Origin: Opitutaceae bacterium
GTDB taxonomy: Bacteria > Verrucomicrobiota > Verrucomicrobiia > Opitutales > Opitutaceae
Assembly: GCA_030693515.1 (NCBI GenBank)
Contig: JAUYAK010000103.1
Location: 1-63,700, forward strand
Length of the DNA: 63,700 bases
Reading direction: 5' to 3'
This document shows, one piece after another, positions 10,101 to 18,492 of the stretch. A model generated the notes under the pieces. It ran no database searches. It was not told the origin of the DNA and saw nothing but the letters and a program-made list of their open reading frames with translations. The stretch's first letter is position 1. Each line of letters begins with the position of its first letter. A program made the translations under genes and the position numbers.

Positions 10101-10365
10101 GCGGAGTGAATTCCCCCTTGAGCGCGTTGGTCTTCACGCCTTTTACGTTTTCGGCGGGATAGATAATCTCCTGGCCCGACTGCTCGGAAAAAAGCCGCAG
10201 CGAAACCGCGGCATCGCCCGCCGGCACGTCGTAGGCCCGCTTGGCCGGCTGTTCCGCCGCCGGACTCGCGAACGTCAAAAGCACGTTGGCCGCGAGGAGG
10301 CCCAGTCGGGTCCAAATGGAAATGGTCGGTCTCGGTCGCTCCGGCAGGCAACTTGGAATAGTCAT
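7147..10365 (-). CDS. TonB-dependent receptor with N-terminal STN signalling domain (FecA-like transducer)
   Basis: A 1072-residue outer-membrane receptor. Residues 1-38 form the signal peptide and residues about 41-118 an STN domain (AYDVPAGDAAVSLRLF ... GEFTPREAINRLIAGTPL), the periplasmic domain by which FecA-type receptors talk to FecR. Residues 119-165 are an Ala/Asp-rich linker carrying a 64-bp repeat shared with the sulfatase-TBDR fusion. The plug follows from about 170 (VLSPFTITASEDRGYLA, then ERLDFSRGPNSILFG) and the barrel ends with Phe1072. It lies directly downstream of FecR and the sigma factor on the same strand, the classic FecI-FecR-FecA arrangement, so it likely senses and imports the inducing glycan or chelate. 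The ligand cannot be read from the sequence. Confidence 0.93.
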   Translation of the reverse strand: MTIPSCLPERPRPTISIWTRLGLLAANVLLTFASPAAEQPAKRAYDVPAGDAAVSLRLFSEQSGQEIIYPAENVKGVKTNALKGEFTPREAINRLIAGTPLTVASSKNGAIAVNRANAPKAQGGAPTTASSDLPADSKGGAPANRAAATPERGDREVPKARPSASDDTPLVLSPFTITASEDRGYLATSTLAGSRLNTELRDTPAAISVFTKQFLDDIGVTDVIQAMSYTLNGGQEFTDLQGASTQLSDGAIQMRGFVGASLLRDFFPYGRSADVFNTERLDFSRGPNSILFGIGGVGGAVNSTAKQARIDRTIQQVRLRLGSWDDYRATVDANRPSGKNLAVRVNGVYQDRRSWREFDFLKLKGGAMGVAFRPWQNTLIRTQSEYIDRRQIVAYSWGPGDLASPWLAAGKPISATGAAAVAGTEASTSRMLVYDPTSGIGPVSWFGTRISSSPSAGSPAILTVPPAFFHFDIVPRSANLAGPGSSTDNRYANNSVFIEQKLGPLNFELAYNQQDSDRVFNSSVSTANNGVRGDPNAVLTNQPLPDGRPPAGGGAPNPNAGRLYVEGFARIQTVTERLDNFRVTGSYELDLRERNLGKHRIALLGSREQSRRDTLAQSEANITPPGTGFYGLNVTAANNRINRRTYLDFTSGNPALRGAHDPLRFPIVNLNGVTSGFVVTSAGPVAHIVNDAVMIAGQSAFWRNRLHLTGGLRRDKQTVRTGIAESWQRDPVTREFFGGPTAWDESSAAGNTRTYGGVFHLLPVVSLYYNGANNFTPQVQLGIDSRPLGPRTGEGRDFGVKLALLDGRINATLGHYQIRQKNFSGNVGPQLLAIINVINDNWEALNQATKVIDNTNRDAVDNEGRGWELELTASPTPRWRAALNFSQSEVVQSNTFPAIGNYLATNRAEWLRSAGLMLPTPSAQVPANKRTIGGAVETLDLLYGNAQAANGQAPRQHREYTGNLFTSYTFSDETPILGASMIGLGANYRSAPVTGYNSVTARPLLGKPHTLFNVMFGRTFVPRKGLRVRVQLNVDNLLDEDALLIADQDEAVVYRYVFQKPRSWGLSSTINF
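9923..9986. repeat. 64-bp linker repeat, copy 2 (in STN-TBDR linker)
   Basis: Aligned without gaps to 4276-4339. On the minus strand it encodes residues 127-148 of the receptor, ending APANRAAA. 13 of 22 encoded residues match the other copy. It lies between the STN domain and the plug. Confidence 0.75.
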
Positions 10366-10457
10366 TGGGGGCTTGATTCGCGCCTAAGACGGACCAAGTC
10401 CAGAATCCAGCTACGTCTATTTCCGAAACAAGACGGCGAAACGAAAAATCGGCCGGC

Positions 10458-11528
10458 CTACGGAGTCTTGCCCAGCAAGATGTCGTCGCCGCGCCGGGTG
10501 ATAACGATGCCGAAGCTGGACTCCATCAATTCTGCAAAGCCATCGAAGTTGTCCGCGCGAAACCGTCCGCTGATCCGCAGCGCGCCAAGCTCCGCGTGGC
10601 CGATCACCAGGCGTCGCGCGTTCCGCCGATTGAATTGGGCCACCACCTGCGACAAGGGAGTGGAATCGAAAACCAGCTTGCTGCCCTGCCAGGCGAGGGC
10701 CTGCTCGAGCTCGGTGGCGGATACTGTCTCGACAACCGGAGCCGTCGGAATTCCCGTGACCGACGTCGTCACCACCGTGCGCTGTCCTGCGAACAGATGG
10801 GCTTCGGCGACGGACCCGGCGGGAAGCGCGGGCGTCGGGGCGCCGGGTGGGTTCACTTTCACTTTTCCCTCGGTCACCAGCACCACCACGGACGCAGGAT
10901 CGAGCCGGACGTTGAAGGCCGTTCCCACCGCACGGACGGCAACCCCGCCGGCATCGACGATGAAGGGCCTCGTAGGATTTTTCGCGACGGTAAAGTAAGC
11001 CTCGCCGTGGATCAACCGCACTCGCCTTTCCGTCGCCACAAACTGCTCCGCCACCTCGCTTCCGGGCCTCAACTCCACAAGAGAACCATCCGGCAAGCGC
11101 AGAATCCTGGCGTCATCTTGCTGCGCCACCGACGGAGACGTGCCGTCATGCGCCATTGAGGAACGCGACCAAGGATGAAACTTGAGAATCGAGGCAAAGG
11201 CGATGGCCGCCGCGGCTCCCACCGCCAGCCACCGCATGCGGCGGAATGGCCGCGGCCGCGTGAAGAATTCAGGATTGTCCTCATCACCCGCTTGACGCGG
11301 ATACGCCGCCAACCCATCCAGCGCCCGCCAAGCCGATTCGAGTTCGGTCACCACAGCCGCATGGCGGGAGTCGGCGGCGAGCCAGGTTTCGAACGCGGCC
11401 TGCTCTGCCTGCGTAAACGGACGATACGCGCGCAAGGCCAGCCAATCGGCGGCCTCGCTTTCGATGGCCTCCGCCGAATGAGGAGCTGGCGTCGCCTTCA
11501 AACCAGAATGGGAGTTATCGGGTTTCAT
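10458..11528 (-). CDS. fecR: FecR-family anti-sigma/sigma-regulator protein
   Basis: A 356-residue inner-membrane regulator. Residues about 20-65 match the DUF4880 cytoplasmic domain that binds the ECF sigma factor (EAADWLALRAYRPFTQAEQAAFETWL). A single membrane helix lies near 97-114. The FecR domain spans roughly 140-235 (ILRLPDGSLVELRPGSEV, GEAYFTVAKNPTRPFIV, VRAVGTAFNVR). The C-terminal region near 285-352 matches the DUF4974/STN-like periplasmic domain (LVFDSTPLSQVVAQFNRRN) that contacts the STN domain of the receptor. Its start overlaps the 3' end of the sigma gene by 14 bases, implying coupled translation. It should relay substrate binding at the downstream TBDR to the sigma factor. 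Confidence 0.92.
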   Translation of the reverse strand: MKPDNSHSGLKATPAPHSAEAIESEAADWLALRAYRPFTQAEQAAFETWLAADSRHAAVVTELESAWRALDGLAAYPRQAGDEDNPEFFTRPRPFRRMRWLAVGAAAAIAFASILKFHPWSRSSMAHDGTSPSVAQQDDARILRLPDGSLVELRPGSEVAEQFVATERRVRLIHGEAYFTVAKNPTRPFIVDAGGVAVRAVGTAFNVRLDPASVVVLVTEGKVKVNPPGAPTPALPAGSVAEAHLFAGQRTVVTTSVTGIPTAPVVETVSATELEQALAWQGSKLVFDSTPLSQVVAQFNRRNARRLVIGHAELGALRISGRFRADNFDGFAELMESSFGIVITRRGDDILLGKTP

Positions 11529-12090
11529 GACTGCGTCCGTTCACTCCACGGTGGCGAAGAAACTCGGCGCAACGGCGCAAGCCCTTGGCGATCTGCGCGC
11601 GCACCGTATGCTCCGATATGCCGAGCCGCTTGGCGACCTCCTTGGGCGAGTTTCCATACATCTTGCAGAGAGTGAGAACCTGGCGGCATCCGTCGGGGAG
11701 TTCCCGCAGCGCCCCGGCCAGAACCTCCAGTTCCTGCCGCGTGCTGACGGCTTCGGCGACATCGGCATGCTCATCCAAGACGGACAGCCGTTCGATTTCA
11801 GCTACGGAATTAATGACCGCCACCGCGCGCCGCCGGCCTTCGTCGTAAGCCGCGTTGCGCGCGATCCCGAACAGCATGGCCTTCGGCGACCGAAGGAATT
11901 TGCCACCGCTCGACTCGTGTCGGCGCCAAATCCGCACCACAGCATCTCGCGAGATGTTGTCCACATCAGTCAGCCAGGGAAACCGGGTGCGCAGCCACTG
12001 ACGCAACGCCGGCTCGTGCGGCTGAACTTCCTCGGCGAACCAGCGGGTCTGGTCCGACACGCGCGCTTGGTCTGTCGACAAGGAACTCAC
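11515..12090 (-). CDS. ECF RNA polymerase sigma factor, FecI-like, with atypical region 2
   Basis: About 191 residues from a proposed GTG at 12090 (VSSLSTDQARVSDQTRWFAEE). No ATG lies between the conserved part and a long unrelated upstream extension, so the start is uncertain; GTG 12060 is an alternative. Region 4 is typical (ALRELPDGCRQVLTLCKMYGNSPKEVAKRLGISEHTVRAQIAKGLRRC), with a clear helix-turn-helix. Region 2 is recognisable, but the usual DD-L-V-Q-E segment reads DNISRDA; compare DDLVQES in the paralogue at 52291-52833. It heads the minus-strand operon with FecR and the STN-TBDR and is probably released when the receptor binds its ligand. The truncated transposase gene lies just upstream, on the other strand. 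Confidence 0.83.
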   Translation of the reverse strand: MSSLSTDQARVSDQTRWFAEEVQPHEPALRQWLRTRFPWLTDVDNISRDAVVRIWRRHESSGGKFLRSPKAMLFGIARNAAYDEGRRRAVAVINSVAEIERLSVLDEHADVAEAVSTRQELEVLAGALRELPDGCRQVLTLCKMYGNSPKEVAKRLGISEHTVRAQIAKGLRRCAEFLRHRGVNGRSHETR

Positions 12091-12287
12091 GGATGCAGGG
12101 GGGCAGTCGTCAAAAAGGACGCTGGATAATCCATGTGTCAAGGGCCGGGTCGCCGCGCAATCGGATCTCAACGCTATTGACCGGCTTGGAATGCACCGCG
12201 TATTCCTAGCGAGTGCTAAGTGATTGATCTGAGTGGTCCTGACCGATTTGGCGGAACAACGACGGGAAAATTTTCCAACTTCGGGTG

Positions 12288-13388
12288 ATGACATTGTCCC
12301 CGCCGTTGCCACACCCTAAGCCTCTGCCGAAAGAACTGGCCGTCTTGCCGCGCACCTTGCAGGTGCAGGCGCTCGACACCGCGGAGTTGCGCGACCGCGC
12401 GCAGGCGCTGCTCGTTGAGCACCACTATCTGGGCGGAGTGCAGGCCGTGGGCGAACAGGTACATTACGCGGTGACCGATGCGCGGGGCGGTTGGGTGGCG
12501 GTGTTGATTTTTGCGGCAGCGGCTTGGCACCTGCGGCCGCGCGACGAGTGGATCGGTTGGACCGATGAGCAGCGCCGTCAACGCCTCGCGCTCGTGACCA
12601 ACAACGTTCGTTTCCTGCTCTTGCCCGACCGGACGGTGCCCAATCTCGGTTCGGCCGTGCTCAGCCGGGCACTGGCACGGCTGAGCGACGATTGGCAGGC
12701 CCGCTACGATCACCCAGTGCTCGTGGTGGAAACCTTTGTCGATCCCGAGCGCTTCCAAGGCGGCGTTTACCGCGCCTCGGGCTGGATTGAACTGGGCCGG
12801 ACCAAGGGCCACGGACGCATCGCGCGCGATTACTACGAAGACCTCGATCGGCCGAAACTCCTCTTCGTGCGGGAACTCGTCCGAAATGCGCGTCGCAACC
12901 TGCAGGCCGAGCAGATCAAGCCCGCGCTCGCGGCCGTCAAGGCGAAGGTACCGGTGCGCGGCGACCCGCCCGCCGAGGAGATCGTGGTGCTCGACGGCAA
13001 GGTGCCCAAGCACAGCGGCGGGCTCAATGTGGTGAGCGCCGTCACCGCGCCCAACCTGTATTATCTGGGCAGCGAGGTGGTGGCGGAAAAGACCAACGAG
13101 ATCCCGGCCGTGCGCACGTTGTGCCAGCGGATCGAGTTGACCGGACGGCTGGTCAGTATCGACGCCTTGCATACTCAGACGCAGACGGCCCGCGAAATCG
13201 TCATGGAGCACGGCGGCGATATCCTGATGACGGTCAAAGGCAACCAACCTACGGTGCCGAGAGAAAGCGTTTCCCGGCGGGGAACGAAACCACCAGACAC
13301 CAGATGCTTGTTGGATGCTGACAACCGCCGCACGATCCGACTCGGCGGCGGACCGCGACACCACTGTCACGATGATAGTGACAAGTGA
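12288..13388 (+). pseudogene. Truncated ISAs1-type transposase with N-terminal DruA/DUF4338 domain
   Basis: The frame gives 366 residues from ATG 12288 (a GTG directly precedes it). Residues about 30-195 match the DUF4338 domain, the domain also known from the Druantia anti-phage protein DruA: HHYLGG, AAWHLRPRDEWIGW, NNVRFLLLPD, NLGSAVLSRAL, ETFVDPERFQGGVYRASGW, LGRTKGHGR. From about 230 it turns into an ISAs1-family DDE nuclease: first Asp in VVLDGK, second in SIDALHTQ, then LMTVKGNQPT. After that (about 13255) the frame no longer resembles a transposase and the third catalytic acidic residue is absent. It is therefore most likely an inactive remnant of an insertion sequence inserted upstream of the sigma operon. 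No clean terminal inverted repeats were found. Confidence 0.8.
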
Positions 13389-13645
13389 AAAGGGGAATCC
13401 GCTTCATAAAATGAGTCATAGTTGAGGGCGGACACGGTTCATGGGTTCAATCGGGAGTCTGGGCCGTGACGACAGCGGACGCAAAGGCGGTCAAGACATC
13501 GGTGAGCCCGTGCGGGAAAGGACTTTTTCATGGTATGAGATATGATCTCGGGCATGCGTTGCTTGGCTCGCTGACATGGCCGACGTGATAGCGAAGTTCT
13601 CCGTTGCGCGGCGATACCATCCAGCCGAAACGCTTGCGCGTTCCG
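13389..13645. other. Intergenic region downstream of the transposase remnant
   Basis: Between the converging ends of the transposase remnant (plus strand) and the fucosidase (minus strand). No convincing gene, terminator or IS end was recognised. It probably holds the decayed 3' part of the insertion sequence. Confidence 0.4.
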
Positions 13646-14788
13646 CTACGAGCCGGCGGCGGGGAAGCCGTCGCGCCGGATGCGCCCTCCGAGTTCGCGC
13701 AGCACGCGAGCGTGCTCGGGCGGGATTGAGCCGTCGGGCATGGGGCCGCTGTTGAGCAGCAGGTTGGCGTTGCCCATCCGTGCAGCGCCGAGCTTGGCCC
13801 ACGCTTCATCGGTGTTGAGATTACGGGCTGAAGCGTTGTAGCCCCAACTCTTCTCCTGCAGCGTTGAGCAAATTTCCATCGGTTTGCCCGACGGGTTGCT
13901 GATGGCCTTGTGCTCGGGTGCGAAAAAATCCTCGGTGCCGAGCAGACCCTGTTTGTACGAGACCAGTACCTGCGGCTGCAGACCGTGGACGTGATCGTAG
14001 AGTTCCTGGCACTTGAACTTCGTGCGGTCGCCCGAGAGGGGCACGGCGATGCCGTCGAGCCAGATCGCAGCGATTGGGCCGTAATTGGTCAGTAATTCGG
14101 TGATCTGTGCCGTCATGAAATCCAGATACTGCTGGAGATCGTGCGCCGCGCCGGTGGCATAGGTCGGCTCGGGGGGATCATATTGCGGACGGGGCTGGCC
14201 GCGCCATGCGTCGTTATTGGGAGCGTGCGGGTGGCGCCAGTCGCGGCCGTGCGAGTAGTAGAGGCAGAGGCCCAGGCCCTTGCGGGCGCAGGCGGCGGCA
14301 AGCTCGCCGACAAGATCGCGCCGGGCGGGACTGTTCACGCTGTTGAAGTCGGTTTGCTGTGTCGCGAACAGGCAGAAACTGTCGTGGTGGCGTGTGGTGA
14401 CATTAACGTAGCGCATCTGCGCGGCGAGGGCGAGATCGGTGACGGCGTCGGCGTCGAACTTGGCGGCAGTAAAGCGGCCCTTGAGTTTTGCATACGTGGC
14501 GACGGGGATTTTTTCGCGGAACTGCAGCCACTCTGTGTCGCGCGCTTCGAGCGAGTAGAGACCGTAGTGCAGGAAGAGGCCAAACTTGGCGTCGCGGAAC
14601 CACTGAATCGCGGCGGCGCGCGGATGTGTCGCGTAGGCGGCCTCGTAGCCCCTCAAGTAGCCCGGCACCGCTGGTTGTTTCGCCGTGGCAGCGGTCAGGC
14701 GCGAGGCACCGATGGTCGCACAGGCGGCGGCGGTGGCGGTCGTGACGAGGAAGTAGCGGCGGGAACAGGGGCGCGGGATAGGCCTCAT
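13646..14788 (-). CDS. Alpha-L-fucosidase, glycoside hydrolase family 29
   Basis: A 380-residue secreted enzyme. The N-terminus (SRRYFLVTTATAAACATIGA) looks like a twin-arginine-type signal. The GH29 TIM barrel follows: WFRDAKFGLFLHYGLYS (63-79), TTRHHDSFCLF (131-141), the nucleophile Asp245 in IAAIWLDG, and the closing LLLNSGPMPDGSIPPEH. It hydrolyses terminal alpha-L-fucose. The C-terminus ends soon after this last motif (RRDGFPAAGS), slightly shorter than usual for bacterial GH29 proteins and without extra beta-sandwich domains, so a small 3' truncation is possible. Its start lies 12 bases after the stop of the upstream TBDR, so the two form one operon. Fucose removal fits fucoidan-like sulfated substrates together with the sulfatases elsewhere in the window. 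Confidence 0.9.
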   Translation of the reverse strand: MRPIPRPCSRRYFLVTTATAAACATIGASRLTAATAKQPAVPGYLRGYEAAYATHPRAAAIQWFRDAKFGLFLHYGLYSLEARDTEWLQFREKIPVATYAKLKGRFTAAKFDADAVTDLALAAQMRYVNVTTRHHDSFCLFATQQTDFNSVNSPARRDLVGELAAACARKGLGLCLYYSHGRDWRHPHAPNNDAWRGQPRPQYDPPEPTYATGAAHDLQQYLDFMTAQITELLTNYGPIAAIWLDGIAVPLSGDRTKFKCQELYDHVHGLQPQVLVSYKQGLLGTEDFFAPEHKAISNPSGKPMEICSTLQEKSWGYNASARNLNTDEAWAKLGAARMGNANLLLNSGPMPDGSIPPEHARVLRELGGRIRRDGFPAAGS

Positions 14789-14800
14789 GGGAAAGTCTGT

Positions 14801-17800
14801 TCACAAATCGAAGCCCACCGTGAACACAAACAGCCGCGGCTCGACGCGAGCCCACGCGACGTATTGGCCGGTGGAGAGCACGCGGTTCGGCACGAGGTCG
14901 TGTTGGTCAAGGAGGTTGCGGACGTTAAGCTGCACGCGGTAGTTCGCGTTGTTGAGAAACTTGGTCTTGCCGCGATAGGCGAGACCGAGGTCGGTGTAAA
15001 ACTCAGTCTTGCCCTCGAGCGGCTTCGCGAGATCGAAGGTCACGGTGCCGTCGGGCAGCGTTTTCAGCGCGTAGCTGAGGAGCGGCGCGGAGCGGTAACG
15101 AAGCGCGAGGTTGGTGTTAAGACCGCGGAGTTTCCCCTCGGTGAAATTGTAGCCGACGATGAAGTTGGAGCGGAGGTTACGGCCTTGCGCGCCGGCGCGG
15201 CCATCGACGGCTTTGATGAACGCGGCAGCTGAACCCACGTCCTCAGCGTAGTAGCGCTCAAAGGTCTTGCTCGCAGGATTGCCGTTGAAGGGAGCAGTGG
15301 ACCACGTCCACGTGCCGATCTTGCCGTCGCCATCGACGTCGCGTGGGTTCGTCTTGCCACCTTCGGGGACACTGAGGGATTTCCAAACTGGCAGGCGTTG
15401 GTCTACCCACGCAAACCACGCCAGACCGATGTTGGACTCGGTGGAGTCCTGCTTTGCGGCGTTGGCCTTGAAATTCCAGTTGCGGTTCGGCTGCCAGCTC
15501 GCGTCGAGCTCGTAGCCCTTGGCCTCGCTGTCGAACATCACCCAGTAATTGGCGCGGCCCTTGTCGCGAAAGCCACCTTTGCCGACATTGATCGTGGGTA
15601 AGGCGGGGTCGAAAATCTGCATGTTGTTGTCGATGTTGTAGAGCTGGTCGCGGATGGGATCGTTGAAGCCGCTATTGCCGGCGCGGGTGGGACCGGCGGT
15701 ATTGCTGAAGCGGCTCGCGCGCACGACGAGCTTGCCATCGAAGAGGCCGAGCGAGATTCCGGCATCGTCGCCATCGCCGGAGGCACCGGGGTATTCGTTG
15801 CCGAAGGGATCAAACTTTCCGATGTTCGGCTGAAATGTAGCGGAGCGATTGTAGGTGAGCGACGCCCACTTGGTGAGGTGAAACACGCCGCCGAATGTCC
15901 GCGTGATGCCCGACTGGCTCACGCCCCAGGGGCCGAACTCGAAGACTTCTGCGCTCGGGTAGAGGCCGCTCCAATCGCGCACTTGAAACTTCGGATCGAC
16001 GGCGGCGCTCTTGGCGGTGTCATTGCGGTAGCCGAAGAACAACACGAGCCGGTCCTTCAAGAGGTAATTTTGCCATGCGAACATCTGGGTGGTGTTCTGG
16101 GTGAGCGCGCCCTCCGGGCCGGAACCCGTGCGCACGAGTTTCCAACCCTGCGCGTTCGTGTAGCGCGAATCGAAGAGATATGCGCCCATCGGCCGGCCGG
16201 CGGAATCGTTTAAGCGCCACGTGCCGTAGAGATCGCCGAAGGGATTCGAGGCCCAGTTGCCTTCGGCGCCGTTGAGATAAAAACGCGTGCGTAGGTCGCG
16301 CACGCCGTTCGTCGCCCAGAGCTGCGTGCCCGTGCCGGTCACATTGCCGACCGATCCGGTCACGTAGGTCACGCCATTGACGGTGGGGGTTTGCTCGAGG
16401 ATGCCACGCTGGAGCTGTTGAAAGCGGATGGTGTTTTCCGAACCAGAGGCGAGCACGGCAACGCGGTTGCGTCCCAGCCATTTCAGGACGCGGTTCTGTG
16501 CGAAGCGCCGGCCGAAATCGAATTCGTAGGAGAGCGTGGCGCGCCAGTCCTCACGGTTTTGCCAGAACTGGGTCCCGCCGGCGCGACCTTCGATGTAGTA
16601 GCGGCCGGCGTTGGGATTGGCCGTCACGCTGTCGGGCAAAAAGCGGTTCGCGTCGACCATGATCGTGCCGGGGCTGAAACCGGAATTGGCTGTGCGCTCA
16701 TCGAAGTCCTCCTTATTGTAGGCCAACTCGAGGTGCAGGTCGCGCGCGAGGCGCTGCTCGACGAAGACGTTGACGAGATCGGACTTGAGGTGATGGCCGG
16801 GGCTCCGGCCGAAGAGATTGGTGCGAAAAGGCGTCACATGCTCGTCGCCGAGCGTGAAAGCCTGACGGTCGAGCGCGCTGTAGGGATTGAGCGCGCCAGG
16901 GATGTTTCGCGGCTCGCGCGAAACGACGGCGTTGTTCCAGCCGCGGAAGTCGCCGTTGAGCGCGTCGGCGCCAAAGAGCCACACAGCGGCATTGCCCTGG
17001 CGGGCAAAGACCGGGTTGTTGGCGAGCGTGCCGATTGTCGCGTTGCCGGGATTGGAGGCGCCGGTCGCGCGGTTGTCGAAGAGCGGTTTATCCATCGTGT
17101 AGTTGCTACCGGCCACGCGCGAGGCGTTTTCCCAGAGGGAAATCGAATCGACCGGCGTGATGCGTGGGGCGCGATTGCTGAAGCGCTCCACTTTTTCACC
17201 GTGCACGGAAATCGTCGTGTGCTTGAAGGGCTGCGCAGTGATGACGCCGTAGTAGCGGTCCTGCCGATCGAGGTTTGGCTTCACGCTCGTGACCGATTCG
17301 TCGGAAACGACGGCGATGCGCACGCCGAGTTTGTCCTTCAGAATCGGCTGGTTGAAATTGAGCGACGCGCGCCGTGAGTCTTCGGAGCTGTATTGGAGCT
17401 CTGTCGCGACGCTGCGGCGACGGAGTTGCGCGCGCTGGAGGCTGACATCGACGATACCGGACGGACTGCCGAGGCCGAAGAGAACGGAGTTGGGGCCGCG
17501 CGCGATGGTGATGCGGTCGAGGTTATAGTTGTCGGTCGGCATTGCGGCCTCGAAGAAATTGCGCGAGAACGTGGCGCTGGTCAGGCCGCGGACACGGGTG
17601 AGGACGCGCGGTTGAAACCGGTCGAACCCGAGCCCGTCATCATACACGAATTCGTCGCGGCCCTCGATGTTGGTCGAGTAGATGAGCGCCTGCTCGAAGT
17701 TGTTCACGCCGAGGTCACGCATGAAATCCATCGTCAGCACCTCTATCGGTTGCGCGAGGTCTTTGAAGTCGGTCTTCATGCGTGAGCCGCCGAGTGTCTG

Positions 17801-18010
17801 CGTGGCGACCCATCCGGTCTCAGAGTCTGCGCCGATGACGAAAGGCGAGAGCTCGATGACAGTGTCACCCGTCGCGGTGGTCGCGGTCGCTGCGCGACTG
17901 GTCGAGGGAGCTGGCGCGGTTTGCGCGAAGGCAACGGCGGTGGTAAACACGACGGCGGCGCGCCGGAACAGGACCATTGCGGAGACGAGACGCGACTGGT
18001 GGGTGTTCAT
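14801..18010 (-). CDS. TonB-dependent receptor (no STN domain)
   Basis: 1069 residues. The start at ATG 18010 (MNTHQSRLVSAMVLFRRAAVVF) begins the signal peptide; the frame is open to 18046, but the extension is Pro-rich. The TonB-box/plug begins at IELSPFVIGADSETGW, with the plug motif DRITIARGPNSVLFGLGSPSGIVD. The long barrel carries many alternating aromatic strands and ends VFTVGFDL, that is with Leu instead of the usual terminal Phe or Trp. It imports oligosaccharides across the outer membrane. Directly upstream of the GH29 fucosidase, it likely imports a fucose-containing glycan. It lacks an STN domain, so it is not itself a FecA-type signal transducer. Confidence 0.92.
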   Translation of the reverse strand: MNTHQSRLVSAMVLFRRAAVVFTTAVAFAQTAPAPSTSRAATATTATGDTVIELSPFVIGADSETGWVATQTLGGSRMKTDFKDLAQPIEVLTMDFMRDLGVNNFEQALIYSTNIEGRDEFVYDDGLGFDRFQPRVLTRVRGLTSATFSRNFFEAAMPTDNYNLDRITIARGPNSVLFGLGSPSGIVDVSLQRAQLRRRSVATELQYSSEDSRRASLNFNQPILKDKLGVRIAVVSDESVTSVKPNLDRQDRYYGVITAQPFKHTTISVHGEKVERFSNRAPRITPVDSISLWENASRVAGSNYTMDKPLFDNRATGASNPGNATIGTLANNPVFARQGNAAVWLFGADALNGDFRGWNNAVVSREPRNIPGALNPYSALDRQAFTLGDEHVTPFRTNLFGRSPGHHLKSDLVNVFVEQRLARDLHLELAYNKEDFDERTANSGFSPGTIMVDANRFLPDSVTANPNAGRYYIEGRAGGTQFWQNREDWRATLSYEFDFGRRFAQNRVLKWLGRNRVAVLASGSENTIRFQQLQRGILEQTPTVNGVTYVTGSVGNVTGTGTQLWATNGVRDLRTRFYLNGAEGNWASNPFGDLYGTWRLNDSAGRPMGAYLFDSRYTNAQGWKLVRTGSGPEGALTQNTTQMFAWQNYLLKDRLVLFFGYRNDTAKSAAVDPKFQVRDWSGLYPSAEVFEFGPWGVSQSGITRTFGGVFHLTKWASLTYNRSATFQPNIGKFDPFGNEYPGASGDGDDAGISLGLFDGKLVVRASRFSNTAGPTRAGNSGFNDPIRDQLYNIDNNMQIFDPALPTINVGKGGFRDKGRANYWVMFDSEAKGYELDASWQPNRNWNFKANAAKQDSTESNIGLAWFAWVDQRLPVWKSLSVPEGGKTNPRDVDGDGKIGTWTWSTAPFNGNPASKTFERYYAEDVGSAAAFIKAVDGRAGAQGRNLRSNFIVGYNFTEGKLRGLNTNLALRYRSAPLLSYALKTLPDGTVTFDLAKPLEGKTEFYTDLGLAYRGKTKFLNNANYRVQLNVRNLLDQHDLVPNRVLSTGQYVAWARVEPRLFVFTVGFDL

Positions 18011-18201
18011 GACTTCAGGGGGGGGCGGGCGTGGGGGGGCGTCCAAGGATAGGTGTCAAACAATCCAAGGTGACAGTTGAAGCTGGCGGGAATAGGGGTT
18101 TTCGAACCATGACCAAACGACAGATGCATGATGGGTCACGGACGCCATGTTAGGGCGCAATTAGGCTGGGGTTTCACCTACACTTTCCACAAACAACAGT
18201 G

Positions 18202-18221
18202 ATTTTACGAAAAATCTTTCG
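18202..18221 (-). repeat. 20-bp inverted repeat, arm facing the TBDR
   Basis: Perfect reverse complement of 18473-18492. Reads CGAAAGATTTTTCGTAAAAT on the minus strand, in the direction of the TBDR/fucosidase operon. Confidence 0.8.
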
Positions 18222-18472
18222 GGTCTTCATTTTCCCGAGGGAAATTTCGGTCGGCGCACCGCCGTCACAAAGCGACGTCGCACGAATACCTGCTCATTGA
18301 ACCTCGTTCAAAACCTGTGCCCCGCTGATTTTCTGCGCATTTGAGGCGAACCAACGCCGGTTCCGGCGCCACCACGCTCACGCGGCCGGCCGAAGAAAGG
18401 CGAGTCGCGCCCGCGCCCGCCGCCGAAACGGAGGTTCTGCAATTTCCTGGGCCGCCGGCCCTTTTCACGACG

Positions 18473-18492
18473 CGAAAGATTTTTCGTAAAAT
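18473..18492 (+). repeat. 20-bp inverted repeat, arm facing the sigma operon
   Basis: Perfect reverse complement of 18202-18221. Its 3' end lies 36 bases before the sigma factor ATG, a distance at which a promoter or operator would be expected. Confidence 0.8.

Noticed and set aside
9193-10998. 601-codon plus-strand frame spanning the TBDR start and FecR
   Set aside because: Crosses two well-supported minus-strand genes in antisense; no recognisable motif.
12262-12280. Short palindrome GGAAAATTTTCC before the transposase as an IS end
   Set aside because: No matching inverted end after the gene and no target-site duplication could be found.
12288-13388. Druantia anti-phage system
   Set aside because: Only the DUF4338 domain is present, fused to a DDE nuclease; none of the other Druantia genes (for example DruE helicase) is nearby.
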